DNA of 39,080 nucleotides from Ruminococcaceae bacterium UBA5391 (GCA_002410755.1 DHOL01000048.1:11225-50304); one strand, 5' to 3'; numbered from the stretch's first letter, positions 1-8,034 are shown. The notes: generated by a model not told the origin, from the sequence alone. Numbers and translations are program-made.

Positions 1-65
1 AAGGCAGAAGGGATTTGAAGGGGAATAAGAACGTTAAGTTCCGGGAGACAGACTGGAATACCTGA

Positions 66-94
66 TTGACATCTAAGGCCAGCAGCATTATGAT
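66..94 (+). promoter_or_regulatory. Sigma-A promoter of the carboxypeptidase gene
   Basis: TTGACA (66-71) is separated by exactly 17 bp from TATGAT (89-94). This is a near-consensus vegetative promoter about 50 bp upstream of the ATG at 148. An AAGGAG ribosome site lies at 131-136. The first ~60 bases of the window show no confident gene. Confidence 0.7.
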
Positions 95-147
95 TAATTT
101 AATATGGCATCTTGGGCTAATTTAGGGAATAAGGAGTTGCTGGCAGC

Positions 148-1182
148 ATGAAGAGGTATGTCCATATCAAGTCGGTAAGAGGAATCCTGACTGCAACGGT
201 GCTGGCAGGTATTTTGTGCGGCTACAATGTCTTTTCACGCAACTGTTCTGGGAATTCCATGCCGGTAAATGCGCAGTCTGACAGCTTTGCGTTGCCTATT
301 TTATCCTCAGCCTCCCTAAAGCCTGTTTCTTCTGCACTGGAGAAAAAAGATGAGACGATAGTACTGACCGAAGAACTGCAAAACAGTGTCATAAAAAATC
401 CGGACAAGCTGAAAAGCAGCCTTGCAAGCCCAAACGCAATCCTTGTGCGGGTAAAAGACCGGAAAATTCTTTTTGATAAAGATGCAGAAGGAAAAATTTA
501 CCCGGCATCGATGACAAAAATCATGACGGCGATTCTGGCAATCGAAAAGCTTCCGAACCTTGCAGAAAAAATAACGCTGACACAACCGATTTTTGACCGT
601 ATGTATCGGCAGGATGCGTCTATGGCGGGCTTTCTGCCCGGAGAGAGTGTCAGTGCAGGGGATCTGCTTTATGGGGCTATTTTGCCAAGTGGGGCAGAAT
701 GCTGTGCTGCTTTGGCTGAACGCCTGGCGGGGACGGAAGCTGAATTCGCCGTTGAAATGAACCAGAAAGCTGCGCAGATTGGCCTTTTTGGTACGCGTTT
801 TACCAATACCACAGGGCTGCACGACCCGAACCATTATTCCACCGTGAAAGATATAGCGGCGCTTCTGTGCTATGCGATTCAGAATGAGACATTTCGCAGA
901 ATCTTCACTACGCCACGCTATACAACTGCTGCAACAAATAAGCATCCCAAGGGCCTTTCCTTCCAGAGCACCATGTCCAGCTGCCTGAAGAGCACCAAAG
1001 CTGGAAAGGCAACCATTCTCGGTGGAAAAGTTGGCTTTACGGATGAAGCGGGCCTTTGCCTTGCAAGCCTTGCGGAGGAAGAAGGGACGGAATATATTCT
1101 GGTAACAGCGGGTGTAAAAAACCTGTATCGCGGTGAAATCCATGATGCACTGGAAACTTATGGAATCCTTGGCGAACAGTAA
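148..1182 (+). CDS. D-alanyl-D-alanine carboxypeptidase-like protein (peptidase S11)
   Basis: This is an exported penicillin-binding-protein-type serine peptidase, expected to trim the terminal D-Ala of peptidoglycan stem peptides outside the membrane. Residues 1-30 form a basic-then-hydrophobic signal peptide or anchor. The SxxK motif is S121-M-T-K124, within YPASMTKIMTAI, which is a strong S11 signature. The usual SxN is SGA at 181-183, and the usual KTG is K294-V-G296, followed by FTDEAG. Two of the three active-site motifs therefore depart from the family norm, so activity may be altered. At 344 aa it is a little short for DacF or PBP5 and seems to lack most of the C-terminal beta domain. 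It has its own sigma-A promoter and a ribosome site at 131-136. The family is certain; full catalytic competence is not. Confidence 0.88.
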   Translation: MKRYVHIKSVRGILTATVLAGILCGYNVFSRNCSGNSMPVNAQSDSFALPILSSASLKPVSSALEKKDETIVLTEELQNSVIKNPDKLKSSLASPNAILVRVKDRKILFDKDAEGKIYPASMTKIMTAILAIEKLPNLAEKITLTQPIFDRMYRQDASMAGFLPGESVSAGDLLYGAILPSGAECCAALAERLAGTEAEFAVEMNQKAAQIGLFGTRFTNTTGLHDPNHYSTVKDIAALLCYAIQNETFRRIFTTPRYTTAATNKHPKGLSFQSTMSSCLKSTKAGKATILGGKVGFTDEAGLCLASLAEEEGTEYILVTAGVKNLYRGEIHDALETYGILGEQ

Positions 1183-1280
1183 CCGGAGAAAAAGAGCAGC
1201 TCTATGGCCTTGACGGGACAGGCTGCCGGATGATACCATAAGGACAGAAATGAAATCCAAAGGAATTTAGAGGTAGATAT

Positions 1281-2300
1281 ATGTATGTTTCAACCGGTGG
1301 TCCTTACCGCAATAATTATAACCCTTATGACTTAGGTATCTGGGATGAGCGCAGGCAGATTCGGAGTGCGGCAAGCGGCGTCTGCTGGACTGCACTTTTG
1401 GGCATTTTACTGATGATTTTGGTACTTCCTCTCGCTTTTAAGGCATACCTTTCGTCTCTTGGCTTTGTTTTTACTCAGCAGGACTCTTTCGGCGGCATTC
1501 CACCCGCCATCTATTACCTCGTTTTGGCGGTAGACTATATTCTTGGACTGGCGCTTCCGGCTTTTCTGTATTTTTTCATAAAACACATCCCGCTTTCGGA
1601 AGGGCTTCCATTCCATCATGCCGGTGCTATGGATGTTACCTTGTATGTTGCAATCGGATGTATGGTCTGTATGCTGGCAAACTATCCTGCAAGCTGGGTA
1701 TCCGTGATACAGGAGCATTTTGGATTCAGCGGAACCCTGCCCTCCATGCCGCTTACCAACAGTCCACTCGTGATTTTTCTCTATGCCGTAAATGTGGTTA
1801 TTGTCCCGCCACTTGTGGAGGAAATCATGTTCCGCGGCGTAGTGTTGCAGAGTATGCGCCGATTTGGCGACGGTTTTGCCATCCTGTTTTCCTCGATCCT
1901 TTTTGGCCTTTACCATGGGAACTTTATTCAAATGGTTTTTGCATTTTTCTGTGGTCTTGCAATGAGCTTTGCTGTAGTCCGCACAAATTCTCTGCTGCCA
2001 TCCATCCTAATTCATTTCATCAATAATTCTATTTCCCTTGCGGTAGAGATGACAGAACGTTTTAAAGGCCAGGCAATGGCAAATTATGTAGACCATATTG
2101 CTTCCTTTGCTCTGATTGCGGCAGGCCTGATTGCGATTGGTATCTTGTTTAGTCGGCATAAGCTCTTTTCCGGCAGGCGTGCTGCCGGTCCTCTCCTGCC
2201 GCTGTCCCTTCGGATGGGTGCAGCATTTGGCAACTTTGGGGCCGTGTCGTTTATCCTCTACGGTTTCCTGTCATCCGTTTTTACGCTTTACCATGCCTGA
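1281..2300 (+). CDS. CPBP family intramembrane glutamic protease
   Basis: This is a polytopic membrane protein of the CPBP/Abi (CAAX-protease-like) family, with about eight hydrophobic segments. The diagnostic motif is E180-E181 followed by MFRG (EEIMFRG). A second motif contains the FGLYHGN histidine, and a third helix (near residue 245) contains HFINNS, together giving the Glu/His catalytic set. These enzymes cleave peptides within the membrane, but the substrate cannot be told from sequence. The N-terminal 40 residues are polar and cytosolic. GAGG (1270-1273) is the ribosome site. The stop codon overlaps the tadA start by 8 bp, so the two are probably translationally coupled. Confidence 0.88.
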   Translation: MYVSTGGPYRNNYNPYDLGIWDERRQIRSAASGVCWTALLGILLMILVLPLAFKAYLSSLGFVFTQQDSFGGIPPAIYYLVLAVDYILGLALPAFLYFFIKHIPLSEGLPFHHAGAMDVTLYVAIGCMVCMLANYPASWVSVIQEHFGFSGTLPSMPLTNSPLVIFLYAVNVVIVPPLVEEIMFRGVVLQSMRRFGDGFAILFSSILFGLYHGNFIQMVFAFFCGLAMSFAVVRTNSLLPSILIHFINNSISLAVEMTERFKGQAMANYVDHIASFALIAAGLIAIGILFSRHKLFSGRRAAGPLLPLSLRMGAAFGNFGAVSFILYGFLSSVFTLYHA

Positions 2301-2781
2301 CGGAAAAAAAGCCTGCGATGAACAGTTTATGCGACGTGCCTTAGAGCTTGCACAGCAAGCCGCTGAGGAAGGGGAAGTACCCGTCGGTGCCGTAATCGTA
2401 AAAGACGGTGAAATAATTGCTGAAGGGCGCAACCGCCGTGAGAGCGGGAAAAATGCCCTCTGCCACGCAGAACTGGAGGCAATCGGAAAGGCGTGCCGTG
2501 TGTTGGGAGGCTGGCGGCTGTGGCAGTGCGAGCTTTTTGTTACGCTGGAACCATGCCCAATGTGTGCGGGTGCGGTCATCAATGCGCGTATACCCCGTGT
2601 TGTGTTCGGTGCCTATGACCCAAAGGCGGGTTCCTGTGGCTCAGTTGTCAATCTGTTCAATTTTCCATACAACCATAAACCAGAGGTTTCAGGCGGTGTG
2701 CTGGAGAAGGAATGTGCAGGGCTGCTTACGGAATTCTTTAAAAACCTGCGTAAAAATAAAACACCCGCTTCCAACGGGTGA
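2293..2781 (+). CDS. tadA: tRNA adenosine(34) deaminase
   Basis: This enzyme converts A34 to inosine in the anticodon of tRNA-Arg(ACG). At 162 aa it is the usual TadA length. The zinc and proton-shuttle motif is H58-A-E60, and the PCxxC motif is P87-C88-P-M-C91, as in all cytidine/deoxycytidylate-like deaminases. The start was placed at ATG 2293 because the protein then begins just before the conserved FMRRALELAQQAA helix, and the ATG overlaps the stop of the upstream protease gene (ATGCCTGA). A longer upstream reading in the same frame has no family similarity. The end of the gene contains a CACCCG/CGGGTG hairpin that includes the stop codon, followed by a separate terminator. Confidence 0.95.
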   Translation: MPDGKKACDEQFMRRALELAQQAAEEGEVPVGAVIVKDGEIIAEGRNRRESGKNALCHAELEAIGKACRVLGGWRLWQCELFVTLEPCPMCAGAVINARIPRVVFGAYDPKAGSCGSVVNLFNFPYNHKPEVSGGVLEKECAGLLTEFFKNLRKNKTPASNG

Positions 2782-2786
2782 AAGTG

Positions 2787-2817
2787 ATGCGGAGGCGAAA
2801 AACTGTCCGCATTTTTT
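2787..2817 (+). terminator. Rho-independent terminator after tadA
   Basis: ATGCGGA (2787-2793) pairs with TCCGCAT (2806-2812) and is followed by a run of T to 2817. It ends the transcript of the protease and tadA. Confidence 0.75.
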
Positions 2818-2826
2818 CTGCCTAAT

Positions 2827-3165
2827 TTAAGCCTCCATCCTCCGGGTATACCGGTTTTGGTCAAGATACATCGTATTCCCATTGATTTTGATGGTATAAA
2901 TATCTTTTACATCCTGGGTAAAAACCCGGTAACGAATTGTAATCCGGCTTCCGCTTACTGCATAGGTACCGTTAAACGCGCCCAGTTTCAGCGCACCGAT
3001 TTTCATTTTCCCGTCTCCCATGAACTGATATTCCACAAGGCCGTAACTGTCTGCCCAGGTTCCAACAAGGCTGCCGGAAGCACAGGAAACGTTTTGTACC
3101 CCACAGGAAGACAGGACCATGAGGAGCAGCAACAGGAGCAGAATCACGAAAATCGCTTTTTTCAT
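2827..3165 (-). CDS. Small lipoprotein with a predicted beta-sheet domain
   Basis: This is a 112-residue exported protein with a lipoprotein signal: MKKAIFV, a long leucine-rich core, then a lipobox ending LSSC near residue 20. The mature part (GTWADSYGLVEYQF..., ending in a YTRR motif) alternates polar and hydrophobic residues. It contains a G-T-Y-A-V-S-G-S pattern seen in small lipocalin-like or DUF5640-type domains. That resemblance is from memory and unverified. ATG 3165 was chosen over an upstream TTG because GGAGG lies 9 bases before it. It is the last of three minus-strand genes (XRE, ImmA-like, lipoprotein), with 33 bp to the ImmA-like gene. Function unknown. Confidence 0.72.
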   Translation of the reverse strand: MKKAIFVILLLLLLLMVLSSCGVQNVSCASGSLVGTWADSYGLVEYQFMGDGKMKIGALKLGAFNGTYAVSGSRITIRYRVFTQDVKDIYTIKINGNTMYLDQNRYTRRMEA

Positions 3166-3198
3166 TGGCAATTCCTCCCAGATAGCAGCTCAATTTTA

Positions 3199-3678
3199 TC
3201 ACCTTCTTCTGTACGCTTTCTGTCGAACCTTGCTTCTCTTTTCGCACCAGAGATCCGCTACACTGCGTGGGAGGCCGGAAAGGCAGGCAATCTGTTCTGC
3301 CGTAAGCGAATTATAACTGCTGCTCCATTCCTCGACTGACGGACCGATGAGAAGGCAGCCTGCAAAGAAATCCGCTTCACGCTCAAACTTCGGAATGCAA
3401 AGGTTTGTAAGGTCCTTCATTGCCTGTTCATTAAGCCCCGGGTGGAGCAACACATGGCCCAGCTCATGTGCACAGCAGTAGCGGCTTTCACGCTCGTTCA
3501 TCTCACGGTTCAGGAGGATGGCGGAACCGTTTGGCTTTTTCTGTATGCTGAGACCGCGGACCCTTTCAGGCAAGTCAAGGTAGCAGACATCAATATACAG
3601 GTAGTCGCAAAGCTCAAAAGGCGACGAAGTATCATACCGGCTTGTAAGGTCTGCTACAAGCTTTTCAATATCTTTCAT
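3199..3678 (-). CDS. ImmA/IrrE family metallopeptidase
   Basis: This is a 159-aa zinc peptidase of the ImmA/IrrE (DUF955/COG2856) family. The catalytic motif is H71-E-L-G-H75 in CCAHELGHVLLHPG, and a downstream EREADFFAGCLL helix supplies the third metal ligand, as in the family. ImmA of ICEBs1 cleaves the XRE-type repressor ImmR. Here the gene starts 17 bp after the end of an XRE repressor gene, which makes that repressor the likely substrate. No membrane segment is seen, so it is cytosolic. The C-terminal 30 residues are basic and not conserved in the family as I know it. Confidence 0.9.
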   Translation of the reverse strand: MKDIEKLVADLTSRYDTSSPFELCDYLYIDVCYLDLPERVRGLSIQKKPNGSAILLNREMNERESRYCCAHELGHVLLHPGLNEQAMKDLTNLCIPKFEREADFFAGCLLIGPSVEEWSSSYNSLTAEQIACLSGLPRSVADLWCEKRSKVRQKAYRRR

Positions 3679-3695
3679 GTTTGAAATGCGCCGCC

Positions 3696-4046
3696 TTAGT
3701 GTTTGCCGGAGGAAATTGCAGTTGCAATGCGGATTGCATTTACAAGCTTTTCACGGTCGGAGGCTGTCAGAGGTGCCCCGTGGTACATCAGCCCCGGCTG
3801 CTTTTCCAGTGTTCGTGCAAAGCTGTCAATCACATCGTCAACTTCGTTTGGCTTTTCAACGCCGAGAAGCTCATCGGTGCTACAGTGTAAGACCGATGCA
3901 ATCCGTGCAAGCGTAGCGCCGTCCGGTTCCCGGCGCCCCTGTTCGTACATGCCGACGGCTGAGGGTGAAATTCCAAGAATCCGTGCGAGCTGTGACTGTG
4001 TGAGGCCCCTTTCCGTACGGATTCGCTTTAAACGATTAGAAAGCAT
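3696..4046 (-). CDS. XRE-family HTH repressor
   Basis: This is a 116-aa DNA-binding protein. Residues 4-60 form a Cro/C1-type helix-turn-helix (LKRIRTERGLTQSQLARILGIS; second half SPSAVGMYEQGRREP). The remainder is a short helical tail with no recognisable domain. An in-frame ATG exists at 4055, but the ribosome site AAAGGA runs straight into it; spacing favours ATG 4046. Its promoter spacer contains a palindrome that also occurs before the divergent gene at 4310. This suggests autoregulation plus repression of the divergent operon. The downstream ImmA-like peptidase would inactivate it. Confidence 0.9.
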   Translation of the reverse strand: MLSNRLKRIRTERGLTQSQLARILGISPSAVGMYEQGRREPDGATLARIASVLHCSTDELLGVEKPNEVDDVIDSFARTLEKQPGLMYHGAPLTASDREKLVNAIRIATAISSGKH

Positions 4047-4081
4047 CAGCAACATCCTTTCAGACCGTTTTCTTATCTGAT

Positions 4082-4110
4082 ATTATACAACACATATTGT
4101 GTTATTGCAA
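4082..4110 (-). promoter_or_regulatory. Promoter with embedded operator for the XRE-ImmA operon
   Basis: On the minus strand, TTGCAA (4110-4105) is followed after exactly 17 bp by TATAAT (4087-4082). The spacer holds the inverted repeat AACACA-N3-TGTGTT (4089-4103), positioned to block RNA polymerase. Read on the minus strand the site is ACACAATATGTGT, almost the same as the site at 4274-4286. Confidence 0.75.
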
Positions 4111-4190
4111 GGGTAAAAAAATTTTGCCAGACTTCTGTCCCATAAATGTCCCAGTACAGGGATAATTGCGATATTTTAGAATAAAACCGC

Positions 4191-4218
4191 TTGTATTTTC
4201 TGGATGCGGTGTTATGCT
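4191..4218 (+). promoter_or_regulatory. Possible promoter of the small-protein/sigma operon
   Basis: TTGTAT (4191-4196), a 16-bp spacer and TATGCT (4213-4218) make a plausible sigma-A promoter facing the genes at 4310 and 4509. An alternative -10 (TATATAAC, near 4263) lies closer to the operator at 4273-4287, so the exact promoter is uncertain. Confidence 0.35.
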
Positions 4219-4272
4219 AGATTCATAGCGCCGGAGATCATGGCGCACAAAGGCCCCTTTTTATATAACAGC

Positions 4273-4287
4273 TACACAATACGTGTA
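4273..4287. promoter_or_regulatory. Second XRE operator
   Basis: The inverted repeat TACAC-N5-GTGTA contains ACACAATACGTGT, which matches the operator in the XRE promoter (ACACAATATGTGT) at 12 of 13 positions. It lies 23 bp before the start of the small gene at 4310. It ties that operon to the XRE-ImmA switch. Confidence 0.65.
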
Positions 4288-4309
4288 TTCAGAGAGGAGA
4301 CGGGACGTC

Positions 4310-4540
4310 ATGGATTATGTGGCGTGGGGAGCAGAATATCTTGAAGAGGCGTTTAAGCTCAAAAAACGGTCGGACTGTCTGCGGAAGCAGCTTGAAGCGA
4401 GGAAAGGGGAAGATACAATCCAGCTTTACAGCAGGTATTCAATGATCCGGGAGATGTACCTTGAGTGTCTCAGGACTGGACGTGACCTTCAGGAAAGGGG
4501 GAGGAGATATGCGGCAAAGCAGAAAAATTTTAAGCCTTGA
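4310..4540 (+). CDS. Small helical protein of unknown function
   Basis: This is a 76-residue soluble protein rich in charged and aromatic residues (begins MDYVAWGAEYLEEAFKLKKR), predicted to be mostly alpha-helical. It has no membrane segment and no domain I recognise. An upstream in-frame GTG at 4283 falls inside the operator. ATG 4310 has GAGGAG 12 bases before it and gives the cleaner start. Its 3' end overlaps the sigma-like gene by 32 bp, so the two are co-translated. Small genes of this kind next to sigma-like genes occur in clostridial mobile or phage-derived loci. The partnership here is inferred from overlap alone. Confidence 0.65.
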   Translation: MDYVAWGAEYLEEAFKLKKRSDCLRKQLEARKGEDTIQLYSRYSMIREMYLECLRTGRDLQERGRRYAAKQKNFKP

Positions 4541-4808
4541 CCTGATGGAAGATTATTTGCCGGCAAATACGGGGAGCTATGAAGACGAAGATGAAGCGAG
4601 GAAGCGGATGCTGCGGGTTTTAAAGGAAGCCATTGCGGGAGAACTTACACCGCGCCAGCGGGAGTGTGTCATGCTTTATTATGGCGGCAGGAAAAGCGAG
4701 CAGGAGATTGCCCGCAGCCTTGGCATCCGGACGCCGACGGTCTGTAGGCACCTAAAAAAAGCGCGGGAACGCCTGCGGAGGATACTGGAATATTTTCGGG
4801 AAGGATAG
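4509..4808 (+). CDS. Sigma-70 region 4-like factor
   Basis: This is a 99-aa protein. Residues ~45-95 form a sigma-70 region 4 / LuxR-like helix-turn-helix (LTPRQRECVMLYYGGRKSEQ, followed by an EIARSLGIRTPTVCRHLKKA-type recognition helix). It has no region 2 and so cannot be a complete sigma factor alone. It may act as a stand-alone DNA-binding regulator or phage-type late activator. ATG 4509 was chosen because GGGGGAGGAG immediately precedes it. It sits downstream of the XRE operator at 4273, so ImmA-dependent repressor cleavage would induce it. Its target genes are not evident; the next gene has its own promoter. Confidence 0.82.
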   Translation: MRQSRKILSLDLMEDYLPANTGSYEDEDEARKRMLRVLKEAIAGELTPRQRECVMLYYGGRKSEQEIARSLGIRTPTVCRHLKKARERLRRILEYFREG

Positions 4809-4847
4809 TGTGCCGGGCATTGCCCTTTCTGCGCAATGCTAAACTTA

Positions 4848-4856
4848 TGATATAAT
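4848..4856 (+). promoter_or_regulatory. Extended -10 promoter of the aldo/keto reductase
   Basis: TGATATAAT is an extended -10 element (TG-N-TATAAT), 34 bp before the GTG start at 4890. No good -35 box is seen at 17 bp, which is normal for extended -10 promoters. Confidence 0.5.
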
Positions 4857-4889
4857 GGGACAAAGAAAAAGCACAGGAGGGATTTTGCA

Positions 4890-6056
4890 GTGGAAAAAAG
4901 GACAGACCCCAAGACAGGGGCAAAAATATCGCTGCTTGGTTTTGGTACCATGCGGCTGCCAAAAGTTGCGGACGAGGCACCGGAAATTGATGAAGTGAAA
5001 GCCGAAGAGTTGATTGATTATGCTTTTGCGCATGACGTAAATTATTACGATACCGCTTATCCTTACCATGCCGGTCTTTCCGAGCTGTTTATTGGGAAGG
5101 CCCTGCAAAAATACCCGCGGGAACGCTTTTTCCTTGCGGACAAAATGCCGGGCTGGAAAATGAAGGACCTGGATGGTGCCAAGCGGATTTTTACAGAGCA
5201 GATGAAGAAATGCCGTGTGGACTATTTTGATTTTTATCTTTGCCATTCACTCGGCAATTCCCTCAGTGAATTTATCGATGAATATGAGAAGACAGGTGTG
5301 CTTAAATATCTGGACAGTCTGCGCCGTACGGGTGTGATCCGTCACCTCGGATTTTCTTTCCACGGGAAACCGGATGTTCTGGAACAACTGATTTCTCGCA
5401 TGGACTGGGACTTTGTGCAGATTCAGCTCAATTACCTTGACTGGGACATGCAAAACGCAAAACGCCAGTATGCGATTTTGGAAAGCCATCAGCTGCCCTG
5501 CATTGTCATGGAGCCGGTGCGGGGCGGGACTCTCTGCAACCTTTGTCCGGAAGCCGTTTCGCTGCTGAAAACCGCAGAGCCGAACCGCAGCCTCGCATCG
5601 TGGGCAATCCGCTTTGCGGCTTCACAGCCAGATGTGCTGACTGTGCTCAGCGGCATGTCGGCGATTGGGCAGGTAAAAGACAATGTAAAGACAATGGAGC
5701 GCTTTGAGCCGGTTACGGAGCACGAAAAAGCACTCCTTGGGAAAGCGGCTGCGGCTTACCTCAGCCGCGGGACAATTCCATGTACCGGCTGCCGCTATTG
5801 CATGGACTGCCCTTCCGGTGTTGATATCCCCCGCGTTTTTGCGGCGTATAACCGGTGCGCTGCGGCGAACCGGTTACCGCTTTCCTTTGGAGGAGGGGAG
5901 AACGCCGGATATTTCCGAGCGGCCTATGAGTCACTTCCAGAAGCTAACCGCCCGACGCACTGCCGGGACTGTGGGCGCTGTGAAAAGCTATGCCCACAGA
6001 AAATCCGGATTCCAAAACGCTTGCGGGAAATTGCGGAGCTTGCTTCTAACTGCTGA
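4890..6056 (+). CDS. Aldo/keto reductase with C-terminal 4Fe-4S ferredoxin domain
   Basis: This is a 388-aa cytosolic oxidoreductase. Residues 1-290 are an aldo/keto reductase barrel: LLGFGTMRLP at the N-terminus, YYDTAYPYHAG with the catalytic Asp/Tyr, FFLADKMPG with Lys, and DFYLCHSLG with His. The C-terminus carries two iron-sulfur motifs, CTGCRYCMDCPSGVDIP near 297 and HCRDCGRCEKLCPQKIRIP near 357. This fusion is common in anaerobes and links a flavin- or NAD-type reaction to ferredoxin; the substrate is unknown. The start is GTG 4890, preceded by AGGAGGG. It stands alone between an extended -10 promoter and a bidirectional terminator. Confidence 0.9.
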   Translation: MEKRTDPKTGAKISLLGFGTMRLPKVADEAPEIDEVKAEELIDYAFAHDVNYYDTAYPYHAGLSELFIGKALQKYPRERFFLADKMPGWKMKDLDGAKRIFTEQMKKCRVDYFDFYLCHSLGNSLSEFIDEYEKTGVLKYLDSLRRTGVIRHLGFSFHGKPDVLEQLISRMDWDFVQIQLNYLDWDMQNAKRQYAILESHQLPCIVMEPVRGGTLCNLCPEAVSLLKTAEPNRSLASWAIRFAASQPDVLTVLSGMSAIGQVKDNVKTMERFEPVTEHEKALLGKAAAAYLSRGTIPCTGCRYCMDCPSGVDIPRVFAAYNRCAAANRLPLSFGGGENAGYFRAAYESLPEANRPTHCRDCGRCEKLCPQKIRIPKRLREIAELASNC

Positions 6057-6072
6057 CTGCGTGGAATTGAAA

Positions 6073-6114
6073 AGGGCGCTTCCGGGGACCGTCTGCCTCG
6101 GGAGCGCTCTTTTT
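6073..6114. terminator. Bidirectional terminator between convergent genes
   Basis: AGGGCGCTTCCGGGG pairs, with G-U pairs, with CCTCGGGAGCGCTCT. T runs flank the hairpin on both strands. It serves the reductase (plus) and the oligoendopeptidase (minus). Confidence 0.75.
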
Positions 6115-6124
6115 AGCTTTCCTT

Positions 6125-7801
6125 TTAGAGATAACTGCCAATTTCTGCACAAAGCCTGCTGATGCACCCTTCATGGAACGGCAGCTCAAGGCCGGCGGAT
6201 TCCACAAGCTGGATATAGGTCTTTGTGCCGCCTGCCTTTACGAAGGCAAGGTAGCGTGAAAATGCTTCCTTCCAGTTCTTTTCGGAAGCAACCCCAAATT
6301 CGAGCGCTGTTGTCTGTGCAAGGCAGTAATCAATATAGTAGAGCGGAGATGAATAAATATGATGCTGACGCTGGTAGCCGCCGCCTGCGTTAAAGAACGG
6401 CATATCTGCAAAGTCAATCCACGGGCGGTAAAGATGTTCCAGTTTCAGCCAGACCTGTTTGCGTTCTTCCGGGGTGAATTCCGGATGCCTATACATTTCC
6501 GTCTGGAAATGGTCTACAAGACATCCGTAGGGGATAAAATCAAGAGCGGATTCCAACTGATACTGGTGAAATTTTTCTGCACCGCTTTTCCCAAAGAACA
6601 GTTTATCCCAGGGGCGGGCGAACAGCTCCATGGACATGGAGTGTGTTTCGGCAGCATCCATGGTTGGGCAGCTCATTTCGAGAAGCGGGATACTGCGCAG
6701 GGCAAGGTAACTTGCAAAAGCGTGGCCCGCCTCATGCGTCAGGACTTCCACGTCGCCAGCAGTGCCGTTGAAATTTGAAAAAATAAACGGTGACTTGTAA
6801 TCCGGAATATCATCACAGTAACCACCGCCTTCTTTTCCTTTCTTGCTTTCCAGATCAAAAAGCCCGTTTTGCTTCATGTAATCGAAAAATTCCCCAGTCA
6901 GCGGGCTCATCTCATGGTACATTTGCTGTGCATCATCCACAAGCTCGGCGGTGCCGCCCTGTGGGACAGGATTCCCGTCCGGGAAGAGGCAGCCGTCATC
7001 CCAGAATTTAATGTCCGGAAGGCCGAGACGCTTTGCCTGCCGTTTCTTTAACTCTGTGATTTTTGGCACAAGGTCATGCACGATTTGTTCCCGATATTTT
7101 TTCACTTCGCCCGGTCCATAGCAGTTACGTCCCAGACGGTCATAGCCGAGCTGGACGTAATCCTGATAGCCGAGGCGGTGTGCCTGTTCGGTGCGGTTCT
7201 TGACCAGCTCGTCGTAAATACTGTCAAGGCGCTCAGAGTTGCTGAGGAAAAAGCCTGCGGTTTTCTGCCAGGCTTCCCGGCGGATGGAACGGTCTGGTGA
7301 GATAGAGTATTTCTGGAGTTCCGATAGGTTCAAAATTTTTCCACGGAAGCTGATTTTTGCGGAGGCGAGCAGCTTTTCATACTCTGTTTCCAGTGCATTT
7401 TCCCGTTTTTGCAACTCAACCGTCTCAGGGGAAAAAGCTTTGAGGGAAAGGCCAATATTAGTAAAGAAGAGGCTTCCAGTATATTTTTCAAGCCCTTTCC
7501 TTAGCGGCGAAGCGGCAACAGCCCGGTAAAAATTCAACTGATAGCCGGTAAATACCGGTTCGCTTGCGTTGATGAAAGACATCTCGCCGTCGTAATATTT
7601 ATCATTAATGTTAATACTGCTGCGGATAAGAGCGAGGCTTGCCATCGTTCGGAAAGAACAGAACAATTTTTCGTGTTCAAGGATAAGCCGGTACTGCTCT
7701 TCGGCAGACCTGCTCTGTTCAAAGGCTTGAGTAATGCGTGCATAACTGCGCTCCAATTTTGCAAGATTGGGACGGCAGTAGGTCATTTTAGAAAATTCCA
7801 T
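6125..7801 (-). CDS. M3 family oligoendopeptidase
   Basis: This is a 558-aa zinc metallopeptidase of the M3 (PepF/thimet) family that cleaves short peptides in the cytosol. The catalytic motif H356-E-A-G-H360 lies in VLTHEAGHAFASYLAL. The third ligand region is the downstream MDAAETHSMSMELFARPW segment with its Glu. The C-terminal tyrosine/histidine region that closes over the peptide (FFNAGGGYQRQHHIYSSPLY) is intact. ATG 7801 was chosen over an upstream in-frame ATG at 7915 because AAGGAG lies 6 bases before it and the extra 38 residues are unlike the family. TATAAT at 7846-7841 on the minus strand is the likely -10. A peptide importer follows at 9057, so the enzyme may process imported peptides. 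Confidence 0.92.
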   Translation of the reverse strand: MEFSKMTYCRPNLAKLERSYARITQAFEQSRSAEEQYRLILEHEKLFCSFRTMASLALIRSSININDKYYDGEMSFINASEPVFTGYQLNFYRAVAASPLRKGLEKYTGSLFFTNIGLSLKAFSPETVELQKRENALETEYEKLLASAKISFRGKILNLSELQKYSISPDRSIRREAWQKTAGFFLSNSERLDSIYDELVKNRTEQAHRLGYQDYVQLGYDRLGRNCYGPGEVKKYREQIVHDLVPKITELKKRQAKRLGLPDIKFWDDGCLFPDGNPVPQGGTAELVDDAQQMYHEMSPLTGEFFDYMKQNGLFDLESKKGKEGGGYCDDIPDYKSPFIFSNFNGTAGDVEVLTHEAGHAFASYLALRSIPLLEMSCPTMDAAETHSMSMELFARPWDKLFFGKSGAEKFHQYQLESALDFIPYGCLVDHFQTEMYRHPEFTPEERKQVWLKLEHLYRPWIDFADMPFFNAGGGYQRQHHIYSSPLYYIDYCLAQTTALEFGVASEKNWKEAFSRYLAFVKAGGTKTYIQLVESAGLELPFHEGCISRLCAEIGSYL

Positions 7802-8005
7802 GTCTTTCTCCTTCGTAAATGAATTTGAATAATTGAACATATTATACACCTTTTTTAATATAAAATAAAAACTTTTTATGGAATCTTTCATAACTTGTGC
7901 CCTGTAGTCAGACATACGCCAATTCTGAATGCGGAATATAAAAAATGGCCATTCTGGCAGGGAAAAGATTCAGCATTCTAGACAAGGCAAAATTGCAGAA
8001 AAAGG

Positions 8006-8034
8006 TTGCAATTTTTAGGGCATGGGCGTATAAT
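8006..8034 (+). promoter_or_regulatory. Sigma-A promoter of the GntR regulator
   Basis: TTGCAA (8006-8011), a 17-bp spacer and TATAAT (8029-8034) form a strong promoter. It implies a 5' leader of about 230 nt before the ATG at 8272. Confidence 0.65.

Noticed and set aside
316..1260. 314-codon minus-strand frame
   Set aside because: It is a shadow of the carboxypeptidase gene with no family-like segments and no ribosome site.
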